Origin: a virus
Direction: 5' to 3' (one strand)
IMG/VR virus record: IMGVR_UViG_3300044713_000097
Span: 1 to 38,803 of that record
Length of the DNA stretch: 38,803 nucleotides
Positions 14,900 through 21,821 of this stretch are shown one piece after another. The translations under genes and the position numbers were made by a program. The notes below the pieces were generated by a model that saw only the letters and a list, made by a program, of their open reading frames with translations, was not told the DNA's origin and searched no databases. Positions within the stretch are counted from its first letter, which is position 1. Every line of letters begins with the position of its first letter.

Positions 14900-16351
14900 T
14901 CAATGGTCACCATTGGTTGCTCCATTGAAGGTGTTTTCGCTTGGTGGTTGCTTGCTTCCTTGGATGAAATATTCCCTTGGTCTCCGCTTCTCATCGATGC
15001 GTGTTTCGACCTCTAAGATATTGTCGCTGCGGCACTTTTTCAGTACGCCGTTCAGCCTCGCCAGGTCACACTTACGGTTGTCTCCGCCATGGAAGCATTT
15101 CATTTCGAGGTGTTTGGCGAGCTTCCATCCGAGCCATTCTGGAGACCTACTATCGCTTCGATATGCTCCAGTTCCGCTCCAGTCGTAGATCAACCTAAGG
15201 ATAGGTTGCTCCAGTTGATACAACTGCTCTGGCTTTTTCCATGGTTTTAGGACCCCAACGCTCTCGCCGCATGGTAGAACCTCAGACCACAGTTGCGTCC
15301 AGGTTGCTTCGCCCGGAGGTTTCATATTGGCCTTGCCATCATCCAATCGGTTGTATCGCCAAGCATCCTTTTCCTCGATGCCGAGGGCCGGTGCTTCGGC
15401 TGTTGTCATGATGGTGATGACGCGTGCCGAGCGTGCGGCCGCGATGATGGCGTCGGCGCCGCGGGCGTCGTCTGCGGTCATGGGGGCGCTGCCGTTCCCC
15501 TGACTTGGCTTGCGGGTGTGGAGCAGGATTTCGATTGAGACGTTCTTCTCCATGGCGATTTCGGAGAAAATCTCCATGACCTCGTCCATCTGGTCGTTGC
15601 TGTTCTCCGCCACGCCGTGGAATTTCTTGAGGGGATCGAGAATGAGCACATCGACCTTATGCGCGTCGATGCCTGCCTTGAGCGACTTGATTCCGTCTTC
15701 GTTGGCGGTGACGGTGCCTTTGATCAGCTTTGCCACCTTGGCGCTACCGCGTTTGATATCGAGCACGGAGTCAAAGAACAGTCGGTCGCCTATTTCCTCC
15801 TGTGTTATTCCGTAATGAACGCACGCTGCCATGATACGTCGTTCTATTTCGTCTCGCGGGTCTTCCCCAATATACCACACCCGCAATTTGCCCCCTGGCA
15901 TTTGCCCAGTTTTGAGTATGTCGCGCCCTGTGACCATGGACAATATCTCGGCGATGGTGCGTGTAGTCTTGCCGTGGCCGCGACGTCCGATGGTGCAGCT
16001 GACGAATTTCCGGATGTAGTGTTTAGCGTATAGCCAATCCCGCGGCTTGATATCGGCTGGGTTTTTCCAACTGAATGGCGTTGGCTTGAACAGTATGATC
16101 ACCGCCTCTCGGCGGGGCGGGTTCTCCCGCAAGCCTTCCTTGTCTTGCGTGTAGCCCTCGAAGCTATGGCCGTTATGTCCATTTGGCCGCCGCGGGTAGT
16201 CATAGACATCATTATCGATAGCGAACTGCGTCACGATCTCGTTCAGAACGTCGTCTGTGAACCTCGCTACGGTCGCTGTCAGGTCTGGTCGATTCACATA
16301 CAGAAACTCGCGGGCTTTCTGGCGCCAGGCTTCATTGACATCGGCACTCAT
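14900..16351 (-). CDS. RepA-like AAA ATPase (replicative helicase/loader type)
   Basis: This 483-residue protein has Walker A GRRGHGKTT (residues 122-130) and Walker B VDVLILDPL (233-241). A RecA-like core with EILLHTRKPSQGNG fits the AAA_25/RepA family of hexameric helicases and initiators found on plasmids and phages. The C-terminal 130 residues (YQLEQPILRLIYDWSGTG onward) could be a DNA-binding domain. The open frame extends to 16465, but the ATG at 16351 is preferred because the longer form would start at a GTG without a ribosome binding site and read through a hairpin. Iteron-like repeats at its 3' end support a replication role. Confidence 0.75.
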   Translation of the reverse strand: MSADVNEAWRQKAREFLYVNRPDLTATVARFTDDVLNEIVTQFAIDNDVYDYPRRPNGHNGHSFEGYTQDKEGLRENPPRREAVIILFKPTPFSWKNPADIKPRDWLYAKHYIRKFVSCTIGRRGHGKTTRTIAEILSMVTGRDILKTGQMPGGKLRVWYIGEDPRDEIERRIMAACVHYGITQEEIGDRLFFDSVLDIKRGSAKVAKLIKGTVTANEDGIKSLKAGIDAHKVDVLILDPLKKFHGVAENSNDQMDEVMEIFSEIAMEKNVSIEILLHTRKPSQGNGSAPMTADDARGADAIIAAARSARVITIMTTAEAPALGIEEKDAWRYNRLDDGKANMKPPGEATWTQLWSEVLPCGESVGVLKPWKKPEQLYQLEQPILRLIYDWSGTGAYRSDSRSPEWLGWKLAKHLEMKCFHGGDNRKCDLARLNGVLKKCRSDNILEVETRIDEKRRPREYFIQGSKQPPSENTFNGATNGDH

Positions 16352-16387
16352 TTTAGATAACCAGTTGTTCGGGTTAGTCAAACTAGG

Positions 16388-16418
16388 CCCTCCCGGCTCA
16401 CACCAGGAGGGTTTTTTT
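16388..16418 (+). terminator. Hairpin with T-tract, reading on the plus strand
   Basis: CCCTCC (16388-16393) pairs with GGAGGG (16406-16411), followed on the plus strand by seven T. It looks like an intrinsic terminator, yet both flanking genes are on the minus strand. It may stop antisense transcription or, read on the minus strand, form a leader hairpin ahead of the RepA-like start at 16351. Confidence 0.5.
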
Positions 16419-16689
16419 ATTTCCGGCACTTGGCCGGTTTGGTTTCCGGGAATGTCTTCGGCCACCAGGGTGGCAGGTACGGCTCGTCCGGCTGCGTGTC
16501 CTGTTGCGCATACAGCCCAGCGAGCGCGTCCTGCTCCAACACGTAGGCGGCGGCCTGCCGTGTACTGCGCGTTCCCAGTGGCGTTCCGTCGGCGGCCGTT
16601 ATCCAGTACCTACCCTGACGAAACGAGATGCTGCCGGCACGAATGCCGTATGCATGCACGAGGAATGGCCGTGAGATGTCGCAGCTCAT
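16417..16689 (-). CDS. Small hypothetical protein
   Basis: This 90-residue protein starts at an ATG overlapping the methyltransferase stop (ATGA); an upstream in-frame start at 16713 is less likely. It contains YGIRAGSISFRQGRYWITAA, then a helix STRQAAAYVLEQDALAGL and a Pro/Lys-rich tail. I do not recognise a family. Its compact alpha/beta appearance and its position between methyltransferase and replication ATPase suggest an accessory early protein. Confidence 0.6.
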   Translation of the reverse strand: MSCDISRPFLVHAYGIRAGSISFRQGRYWITAADGTPLGTRSTRQAAAYVLEQDALAGLYAQQDTQPDEPYLPPWWPKTFPETKPAKCRK

Positions 16690-17282
16690 GGCGCCGCCTC
16701 CCACGATATCCATTCCAGTTCGGTCGGACCGCTATGGCCCAGCTCCCAGATGAACCAGGCGAACGACATTGCGCTGCTATTCGTCTTGGTCGCCTGTGTG
16801 CCGCGGCCGCTCCGGTGCATCATCGGCAGCCGATTGCGGAACACATACACGCGGGCAAGCAATCCGCTGTTGAGGATATCGCTACGCCCTTCGCTCTCTA
16901 GGAACGCCAGCCGCAGCAGCATCACGACCTTGGGGACCCCGAGCAGCAGGGCGTGTCGCACGAACTGTGCGGCCAGCTTGAACGGCGGATTAGTTACGAG
17001 CGTGCCTATATGGAATGGCGGATGCCGCTCCATGAGGAAGTCAACACGCGCCTCCGACTCCGGGCAGTCGTAATCGACCAGGTCGGTTGCGTGCACGCGG
17101 TGGCCGGCATCCCGCAGCACCTGAACGATAGCCCCAGGGCCGCATGCGGGTTCCCAGATGATGCCGGAAAGATCTTCTGCCTTCAGGAGCGCATGGACGG
17201 CGACGGACGGCGTTTCGTACAGGTCGTCACCCCTGGCCGACAGCGGCGCTTTGGCATTGCCAGTGTTGAGGCTCATGCTCAT
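16686..17282 (-). CDS. DNA N6-adenine-type methyltransferase
   Basis: This 198-residue class I SAM-dependent methyltransferase has motif I WEPACGPGAIVQVL and catalytic motif IV TNPPF in LVTNPPFKLAAQFVRHA. The opening LSARGDDLYETPSVAVHALL is typical of phage DNA methyltransferases. The NPPF tetrad is characteristic of exocyclic amino (N6-adenine or N4-cytosine) methylation. The ATG at 17282 is chosen because GGAGGCG lies seven bases upstream; it overlaps the preceding stop by ATGA. No partner restriction endonuclease is seen, so it is probably an orphan enzyme protecting phage DNA or marking it. Target sequence is unknown. Confidence 0.8.
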   Translation of the reverse strand: MSMSLNTGNAKAPLSARGDDLYETPSVAVHALLKAEDLSGIIWEPACGPGAIVQVLRDAGHRVHATDLVDYDCPESEARVDFLMERHPPFHIGTLVTNPPFKLAAQFVRHALLLGVPKVVMLLRLAFLESEGRSDILNSGLLARVYVFRNRLPMMHRSGRGTQATKTNSSAMSFAWFIWELGHSGPTELEWISWEAAP

Positions 17283-17437
17283 GTCTGGCGCCTCCACCCG
17301 AGGATGCGCTGCACGACAGGGTCCATCCACCACGGCAGCCGTTTCAGGTTCACCCGGACCCGGTCGCCCTTCATCCGAACTTTGTGGGGAGGAACTATGC
17401 GCGGTCGCTTACGCGCTGTTTTGCGATAATTGGCCAT
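17279..17437 (-). CDS. Very basic 52-residue protein
   Basis: This short frame fills the interval between the HTH gene and the methyltransferase gene. It begins MANYRKTARKRPRIVPPHK and has Arg/Lys throughout (VRMKGDRVRVNLKRLPWW) and ends in WRRQT. It starts 16 bases after the HTH stop and overlaps the methyltransferase ATG by ATGA, so it behaves as an operon member. No family is recognised; the charge suggests nucleic acid binding. Confidence 0.5.
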   Translation of the reverse strand: MANYRKTARKRPRIVPPHKVRMKGDRVRVNLKRLPWWMDPVVQRILGWRRQT

Positions 17438-17452
17438 TGTGGTGCGCTCCAA

Positions 17453-17680
17453 TCATTCGGCACCACCCCGAATTATCTCTATGAGCTCGTCGATCGACTC
17501 TTCCGGCAGCAGCGTTCGCTTGCCGAACTTGATGATTTTAATATCGTATTGTTTGAGCGCGACGTAAAATGTCGAGCGCTTCAGTCCGGTAATCGTGCAG
17601 GCCTCGTTGATGGAGTAAAACGCCTTCCGACGCTTTACAATGCCGGGCTGCACCACTTCGTCTCTGACCAGGGTATCCAT
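17453..17680 (-). CDS. Excisionase-like helix-turn-helix protein
   Basis: This 75-residue protein has the winged-HTH pattern of the excisionase/HTH_17 family: FYSINEACTITGLKRSTFY followed by IKFGKRTLLPEESIDELIEI. The ATG at 17680 is chosen because GGAGACG lies upstream at good spacing; an in-frame ATG at 17698 is possible. It lies near the integrase but behind a terminator, so it is transcribed separately. It could act as Xis directing excision, or as a transcription regulator of the replication operon. It is one of the few recognisable DNA-binding regulators in the genome. Confidence 0.7.
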   Translation of the reverse strand: MDTLVRDEVVQPGIVKRRKAFYSINEACTITGLKRSTFYVALKQYDIKIIKFGKRTLLPEESIDELIEIIRGGAE

Positions 17681-17732
17681 GACCGTCTCCGTTAACATTG
17701 GACGGTCTCTTACAAATCACCATAAACCCCAT

Positions 17733-17778
17733 GAAAAAAGGTCCCCCATTTTTTGAAAAACCGGGGACCCTTTTATTT
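17733..17778 (-). terminator. Intrinsic terminator after the integrase operon
   Basis: On the minus strand GGTCCCC (17769-17763) pairs with GGGGACC (17746-17740), with an A-tract before and a six-T tract after the stem. It lies downstream of the gene ending at 17798 and upstream of the HTH gene. The symmetric A and T tracts could allow weak function in both directions. Confidence 0.85.
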
Positions 17779-17797
17779 ACCGAACACGTTTGCGTGA

Positions 17798-18175
17798 TTA
17801 GTTTGCTTTCCGCGGACGCCCGACCGGCTTTGGCGGCCACCACTTGCCCTTCGCGGCACGGTAGCCTCTTTTGTATTCCTTCTCCGCAATATCCAGCGCT
17901 CTCTTGGCCAGGTCTAGATACTCCTGCGCACGCTCATGGGCATCCCGCAGCAGGTCCCACGGTCCAGGCGTATACAGCGCACCACCAGCAAACCCGTGTA
18001 TCCTGCCATCGTCGTCAACATCCGGCGTTGCGGCGCCGCCGAGCCCAGTGACGATCTTTCCATCGCGTACCGTCATTGCTTCGAAGCTGCAGCCATTCGG
18101 ATCAATGAAAGGCAACAAAGCTGCGGCCAGCCCAACCGGTGGCGTCCTGTCCGTCTTATACCAATGCAAACACAT
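17798..18175 (-). CDS. Hypothetical protein coupled to integrase
   Basis: This 125-residue protein begins MCLHWYKTDRTPPVGL at an ATG two bases after the integrase stop, with GGAGAG overlapping the integrase end. The N-terminal half is compact (FIDPNGCSFEAMTVRDGKIV). The C-terminal half is a long helix (AHERAQEYLDLAKRALDIAE) ending in the basic, AT-hook-like PKPVGRPRKAN. The longer frame upstream is a shadow of the integrase. Function is unknown; the basic tail and co-transcription with integrase allow a role in recombination or regulation. Confidence 0.6.
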   Translation of the reverse strand: MCLHWYKTDRTPPVGLAAALLPFIDPNGCSFEAMTVRDGKIVTGLGGAATPDVDDDGRIHGFAGGALYTPGPWDLLRDAHERAQEYLDLAKRALDIAEKEYKRGYRAAKGKWWPPKPVGRPRKAN

Positions 18176-18177
18176 CA

Positions 18178-19356
18178 CTACTCTCCTGCTAAAAAGGCCG
18201 CCCATGCGACCATAAGTTCTCTTCGCTTCGCCAGTAAATCGCCCCTTCGGTAGTCGCCCTCTACGCCTCCGACCGTATGCGCCAGCGCCATCTCGACCAC
18301 ATGATTCGGGAATGACGTTGCCTCGGCCGCCCAATCCCGGAAGGCGCTCCTCATGCCGTGCACCGTCCCCTTGGCATTCAGCCGTCGCATCAGGTGCGCC
18401 AGCATATTGCCCGTGACCCCCGGAAACACGACAGCCGGGTCCAACCCCTGCACATCCGCCAGCACTGCCATTGCAGCCTCAGACAGCGGCACCCGGTGCT
18501 CCTTGCCGTTCTTGGTGGCCGGCACTGTCCACAAATACCCAGCCACATGTGACCACAGCATCGGGGTCCTATCCTCGCGATCGCTACCGACCAGGTCTGA
18601 GAGCCGCACAGCGGTCAAGACAATGAACTCAAGCGCCCGGGCAGCCACACCAGGCTCCAAGCGCAGCCGCCTCATGAACACCGGCACATCCCGCCACGGC
18701 ATCGCCGCGTAATGGCCGCGGGCCTTAACCTTTGCCTTCGATGGCAGCAGCTTATCGAGGTGCCCCTTCCACCTGGCAGGGTTCTCGCCAGTCCTGAAGC
18801 CCCGCACCGTGGCCCAATCCAAGATGCTCTCGATTCGCCCCCGCACCCGCGAAGCCGTTTCCGGCTTGTCCGTCCAGATTGGCGTCAACACCCGCATCAC
18901 CGCCGCCGTGTCGATTGCTGCCACTGGCAGCCCCCCTAGCACCGGCTCCACGTAGTCAGCCAGGCTCTGCGACCATTGCCTGATATGCCGCGGATGTTTC
19001 CAGCCCGCACGGTGCGCCTCGATGTATGCGATCGCGCATTCACTGAACGTGACACCCTTTGCCGACTGTGGCCGCTGGGAAGCCCGCTGAGCGTGTCTAG
19101 CCTCGATAGGGTCTACGCCCAAGTATCTCTGCCGACGCGCATCCAGGGCAGCCTGCCGTGCCTCTGCGAGGCCTATGAGCGGATAGGGTCCTAGACCCAT
19201 GTAGCGGGGCCGCTTGTCGAGCATGAACCGCAGGACCCAGCCCTTCGAGCCGGACGGCAACACGCGCAGATACAGCCCACCCCCGTCATGGTGCAACCCG
19301 GGCGTCTTGAGCCTCTCAACCTTGAGCGCTGTCAGCCTATTCGCCAGCCGCGGCAT
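18178..19356 (-). CDS. int: Tyrosine integrase, P4-type
   Basis: This 392-residue protein has the N-terminal DUF4102-like region of P4-type integrases (RLTALKVERLKTPG, GGGLYLRVLPSGSKGWVLRF, YMGLGPYPLIGLAEAR). It also has a SAM-like core-binding domain and the catalytic domain with LTAVRLSDL, VHGMRSAFRDW and ALAHTVGGVEGDYRR. These carry the Arg, His-x-x-Arg, His and Tyr catalytic residues. The ATG at 19356 is preferred over one at 19386. It integrates the phage genome, usually at a tRNA gene, so the phage is temperate. The attachment site is not identified. Confidence 0.93.
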   Translation of the reverse strand: MPRLANRLTALKVERLKTPGLHHDGGGLYLRVLPSGSKGWVLRFMLDKRPRYMGLGPYPLIGLAEARQAALDARRQRYLGVDPIEARHAQRASQRPQSAKGVTFSECAIAYIEAHRAGWKHPRHIRQWSQSLADYVEPVLGGLPVAAIDTAAVMRVLTPIWTDKPETASRVRGRIESILDWATVRGFRTGENPARWKGHLDKLLPSKAKVKARGHYAAMPWRDVPVFMRRLRLEPGVAARALEFIVLTAVRLSDLVGSDREDRTPMLWSHVAGYLWTVPATKNGKEHRVPLSEAAMAVLADVQGLDPAVVFPGVTGNMLAHLMRRLNAKGTVHGMRSAFRDWAAEATSFPNHVVEMALAHTVGGVEGDYRRGDLLAKRRELMVAWAAFLAGE

Positions 19357-19386
19357 CCTGCCACATGTCCACAAATCAGTCCACAA

Positions 19387-19426
19387 TTGACACCAATATA
19401 TAGGGGGACCATATTGGACATGTCAA
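19387..19426. promoter_or_regulatory. Divergent promoter/operator region between integrase and plus-strand operon
   Basis: On the plus strand TTGACA (19387-19392) is followed after 17 bases by CATATT. On the minus strand TTGACA (19426-19421) is followed after 18 bases by TATATA, about 40 bases before the integrase ATG. The segment is nearly symmetric, with CCAATAT (19393-19399) and ATATTGG (19411-19417) as inverted arms. Overlapping face-to-face promoters with an internal palindrome imply mutually exclusive or jointly repressed expression of integrase and the nonulosonic acid operon. Confidence 0.55.
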
Positions 19427-19532
19427 GACGGTTTGCAAGTCAAAACACCTAGAACCGCCGTGGCTTCTTGGATGATAGCGGACGGAGCAAGACAGAACCG
19501 GACACTTTTATCGAGGACATGCATTCCTCACG

Positions 19533-19548
19533 GTGTCTAGCTAAATCA
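19533..19548. repeat. Imperfect 16-bp direct repeat, copy 1
   Basis: GTGTCTAGCTAAATCA recurs with one mismatch at 19704-19719. Copies flank the leader of the plus-strand operon near the integrase gene and could be integrase arm sites or chance. Confidence 0.4.
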
Positions 19549-19670
19549 AGCACTTAGCCAGGTTTAGCGGTCTCTGTCCACAAGTCTGCCTGCAATCCAA
19601 GAATGAAACGAGCCGAACAGGCGTTCGAAGCACCTGCCGGCTCTGAACATCCAGCTGCAGGAGACAGCCG

Positions 19671-19814
19671 ATGCCTGACGCCAATGTAACCACCCCCGAC
19701 CATGTGTCTAGCCAAATCACATTCGAAATCGACCCTGGTTACGAAGAGTTTCGGGACCAACTCGATGCTCGGTTCGAGGCCCAGTTCGCAGCCGTTTTCG
19801 GCGAGGTGGAGTGA
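19671..19814 (+). CDS. Small acidic protein, first gene of the plus-strand operon
   Basis: This 47-residue frame begins MPDANVTTPDHVSSQITFEI and ends in an acidic, aromatic helix (DQLDARFEAQFAAVFGEVE). It has a strong ribosome binding site (AGGAGA seven bases upstream). It ends three bases before the next ATG. I recognise no family. It is the first translated gene after the divergent promoter, so it may be an early regulatory or host-interaction protein. Confidence 0.6.
   Translation: MPDANVTTPDHVSSQITFEIDPGYEEFRDQLDARFEAQFAAVFGEVE
19704..19719. repeat. Imperfect 16-bp direct repeat, copy 2
   Basis: GTGTCTAGCCAAATCA differs from 19533-19548 at one base. It lies inside the 47-residue gene at 19671. 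Confidence 0.4.
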
Positions 19815-19817
19815 GCC

Positions 19818-20033
19818 ATGACCGACCGCACAATGACATTCAAGGTCAGTGACGCCCGCGCTCTTGCTGACCGCCTCTTCGGGCTAGCGACCAGCCGATT
19901 GGCCTTTGAGCCCGATCCAGTCCGACGAGACATGAAATCTGCCGCCAGATTGCTGTGGTGGCTGCTGCGCGACTTCGCTCCCGGCGAGGTCATCACCCTA
20001 CCGATCGACGACACCGAAGGAGACCACCAGTGA
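19818..20033 (+). CDS. Small hypothetical protein
   Basis: This 71-residue protein begins MTDRTMTFKVSDARALADRL. It has two predicted helices (ALADRLFGLATSRLAF and MKSAARLLWWLLRDFAPGE) and an acidic end (PIDDTEGDHQ). Its stop overlaps the GTG start of the next gene (GTGA). No family is recognised. It belongs to a run of three small genes at the head of the nonulosonic acid operon. Confidence 0.65.
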   Translation: MTDRTMTFKVSDARALADRLFGLATSRLAFEPDPVRRDMKSAARLLWWLLRDFAPGEVITLPIDDTEGDHQ

Positions 20034-20266
20034 ACAACGACAGTGGGTATGTCTTCATGGCTGCCGCCAACTACGAGCTCGCACGGCAGAAATCCGAGTT
20101 CGACCCAAGCCCGGAGACGGTGCGGGCAGAAGCCGATGCGCTTAGCCGGGTTGCGATCCTTGTCGTGAACACGGTCGAGACCTTCCGCAATAGCGATCTC
20201 ATGCCGGACGACATCTTCGCCAAGGTTAGAAGCGCCGGCGAAAAGATTGCCCGGATGCAATTCTGA
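20030..20266 (+). CDS. Small helical hypothetical protein
   Basis: This 78-residue protein starts at GTG with a strong AAGGAG ribosome binding site seven bases upstream; an open frame further upstream is only an extension. The sequence is helical and charged (ANYELARQKSEFDPSPETVR, LSRVAILVVNTVETFRNSDL). The stop shares one base with the PseB-like ATG (TGATG). No family is recognised. Tight coupling to the sugar pathway suggests co-regulation. Confidence 0.65.
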   Translation: MNNDSGYVFMAAANYELARQKSEFDPSPETVRAEADALSRVAILVVNTVETFRNSDLMPDDIFAKVRSAGEKIARMQF

Positions 20267-21198
20267 TGAGCATCCTGATCACTGGCGCGACGGGGTCTCT
20301 GGGCAACGAGCTGGTTCGCCAGCTCCTTGCTCAATCTGACCCGCCCAACCGTATCGTCATCTACTCCCGCGATGAGCAGAAGCAGGAGGCGATGCGTCAG
20401 CATTTCAATGACCACCCATCCCTGCGGTTCTTCATTGGCGACGTCCGCAACATCGACCGGCTGACGCTGGCGTTGTTCGGCATCGACACCGTCATCCACG
20501 CGGCTGCGCTCAAGATCGTCCCGGTGCTTGAGTACAACCCCCAGGAGGCGATCGAGACCAATGTCATCGGCACCATGAACGTGGTGCAAGCCTGCATCCG
20601 CACCGATGTGCGGCGCGCCATTCTGGCCTCCACCGACAAGGCTGTGAACCCTGTGAACCTCTATGGCGCCACCAAGCTGTGCGCCGAGAAGCTGTTCGTG
20701 GCGGCCAACAACCTGTCGGGCTCCACTGGTGGCGAGCATGGCTGCCGCTTCTCCGTCGTGCGCTATGGCAACGTGGTCAACTCCCGCGGCTCCGTAATCC
20801 CGTTCTGGCGCTCTCTGGCTGCCCGTGGCGAGCCGCTGCCGATCACCCATCCCGACATGACCCGGTTCTGGATAACGCTCGACCAGGCGGCCGACCTGAT
20901 CCTTTCGGCCATGGACGACGGCATAAGGGGCGGCGAAATCTTCATCCCGCGTTTGCCTGCGTTCCGTGTAGCGGACCTCTGCGGAGTCATTGGCACCCCG
21001 GAGACCTGTTACAGCGGCATCCGTCCCGGCGAGAAGATACACGAGACCCTGCTGTCGTCCGATGAGTGCGCCGAGCTCGAGGGCGACTTGTTCACCATCT
21101 ACCCGTCCTGGCTTCCTTCAAAGGGGCGGGCCAAGGGCTACTCATCCGACATTGCCCACAAGCTTTCCGTCGATGAGCTGCGCGCGAGGCTCGCATGA
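20266..21198 (+). CDS. pseB: PseB-like UDP-GlcNAc 4,6-dehydratase
   Basis: This 310-residue short-chain dehydrogenase of the CapD/FlaA1/PseB group has NAD-binding GATGSLG (residues 7-13). It has the group's AAALKIVPVLEYNPQEAIET (79-98), STDKA (122-126) and the catalytic pair Y133/K137 in NLYGATKLCAEK. PseB converts UDP-GlcNAc to UDP-2-acetamido-2,6-dideoxy-beta-L-arabino-hexos-4-ulose, the first committed step to pseudaminic acid. Its short length favours the soluble inverting PseB type over the long membrane-bound LegB/PglF type. It overlaps the following aminotransferase start by ATGA. It is slightly shorter than cellular PseB (about 330 residues). Confidence 0.85.
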   Translation: MSILITGATGSLGNELVRQLLAQSDPPNRIVIYSRDEQKQEAMRQHFNDHPSLRFFIGDVRNIDRLTLALFGIDTVIHAAALKIVPVLEYNPQEAIETNVIGTMNVVQACIRTDVRRAILASTDKAVNPVNLYGATKLCAEKLFVAANNLSGSTGGEHGCRFSVVRYGNVVNSRGSVIPFWRSLAARGEPLPITHPDMTRFWITLDQAADLILSAMDDGIRGGEIFIPRLPAFRVADLCGVIGTPETCYSGIRPGEKIHETLLSSDECAELEGDLFTIYPSWLPSKGRAKGYSSDIAHKLSVDELRARLA

Positions 21199-21821
21199 GC
21201 AACCCGTTCGCCATCATCGAAGAGTTTGAGGCGGCGATCTGCGACTACACGGGCGCACCTTACGCGGTTGCCGTGAACTCAGCCACGAATGCGCTGTTCC
21301 TCTCTCTCGTCTGGTGGCGCCAGCACTACGTCAAGCCTTCGCATTGGCCCGACAGCATGGGCGACAGCATTTGGCTGCCCAAGCGCACCTACGTGTCAGT
21401 ACCCATGTCGGTAATCCATGCCGGCTGGCGTGCACGCTTCGTAGATAAGGATTGGGAGGGCGGCTACGACCTGCATCCACTTCCGCTATGGGACTATGCC
21501 CGGAGATTCACAGGAGGAATGTACCGTGCTGGAACTATTCAGTGTGTTAGCTTTCATTGGAGTAAGCCTCTCGGTATTCAGCATGGTGGCGCAATACTCC
21601 ACGATAATATTTCTGCTGATGATTGGCTACGTCGTGCTCGATTTGATGGCCGTCTCTCGGGAGAAAGCGCAGGAGAAGCCAAAATAATTGGCTGGCACTG
21701 TCTAACTACGCCCGAGGTTGCTGCGGCTGGTTTGGTGAGAATATCTCTACTACCGCCAAACAACCCGGACGCTCCTAAACCAGACTATCCAGACCTCAGC
21801 AAAATGGAGTTGTTCCGATGA
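21195..21821 (+). CDS. Compact DegT/DnrJ-family (PseC-like) aminotransferase
   Basis: This 208-residue protein is about half the usual 370-390 residues of PseC-type PLP aminotransferases, but it keeps the core blocks. These are FEAAICDYTGAPYAVAVNSA (residues 11-30), TYVSVPMSVIHAGWRARFVD, WDYARRF with the probable PLP-pairing Asp (100), and SFHWSKPLGIQHGGAIL with the probable Schiff-base Lys124. The C-terminal small domain seems largely missing. In context it would aminate the PseB product. Residues 111-164 are also read in another frame by a membrane-protein ORF. Whether it is active alone or an intentionally reduced enzyme is not decided by sequence. Confidence 0.75.
   Translation: MSNPFAIIEEFEAAICDYTGAPYAVAVNSATNALFLSLVWWRQHYVKPSHWPDSMGDSIWLPKRTYVSVPMSVIHAGWRARFVDKDWEGGYDLHPLPLWDYARRFTGGMYRAGTIQCVSFHWSKPLGIQHGGAILHDNISADDWLRRARFDGRLSGESAGEAKIIGWHCLTTPEVAAAGLVRISLLPPNNPDAPKPDYPDLSKMELFR
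21526..21687 (+). CDS. Nested out-of-frame small membrane protein
   Basis: Inside the aminotransferase gene, in another frame, a GTG at 21526 lies eight bases after a perfect AGGAGG (21512-21517). It opens a 53-residue frame with two clear membrane segments (LFSVLAFIGVSLSVFSMV and STIIFLLMIGYVVLDLM) and a charged tail (SREKAQEKPK). Both frames remain plausible proteins here, and base composition shifts toward A/T over exactly this interval. Size and topology resemble small phage holins or antiholins, or membrane anchors. A chance ORF is possible, but the ribosome binding site and hydrophobic pattern argue against it. Confidence 0.6.
   Translation: MLELFSVLAFIGVSLSVFSMVAQYSTIIFLLMIGYVVLDLMAVSREKAQEKPK

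Noticed and set aside
19427-19670. Attachment site (attP) or tRNA-like sequence near the integrase
   Set aside because: I could not find a tRNA 3' end or a convincing core; the 16-bp imperfect repeat there is too weak to call attP.
19603-19686. 27-residue ORF upstream of the first plus-strand gene
   Set aside because: The ribosome binding site is weak and it overlaps the well-supported gene at 19671 in another frame.
20071-21042. 323-residue minus-strand ORF opposite the PseB-like gene
   Set aside because: It is antisense to a clear dehydratase and shows the His/Asp/Val-rich composition typical of shadow frames in GC-rich DNA.
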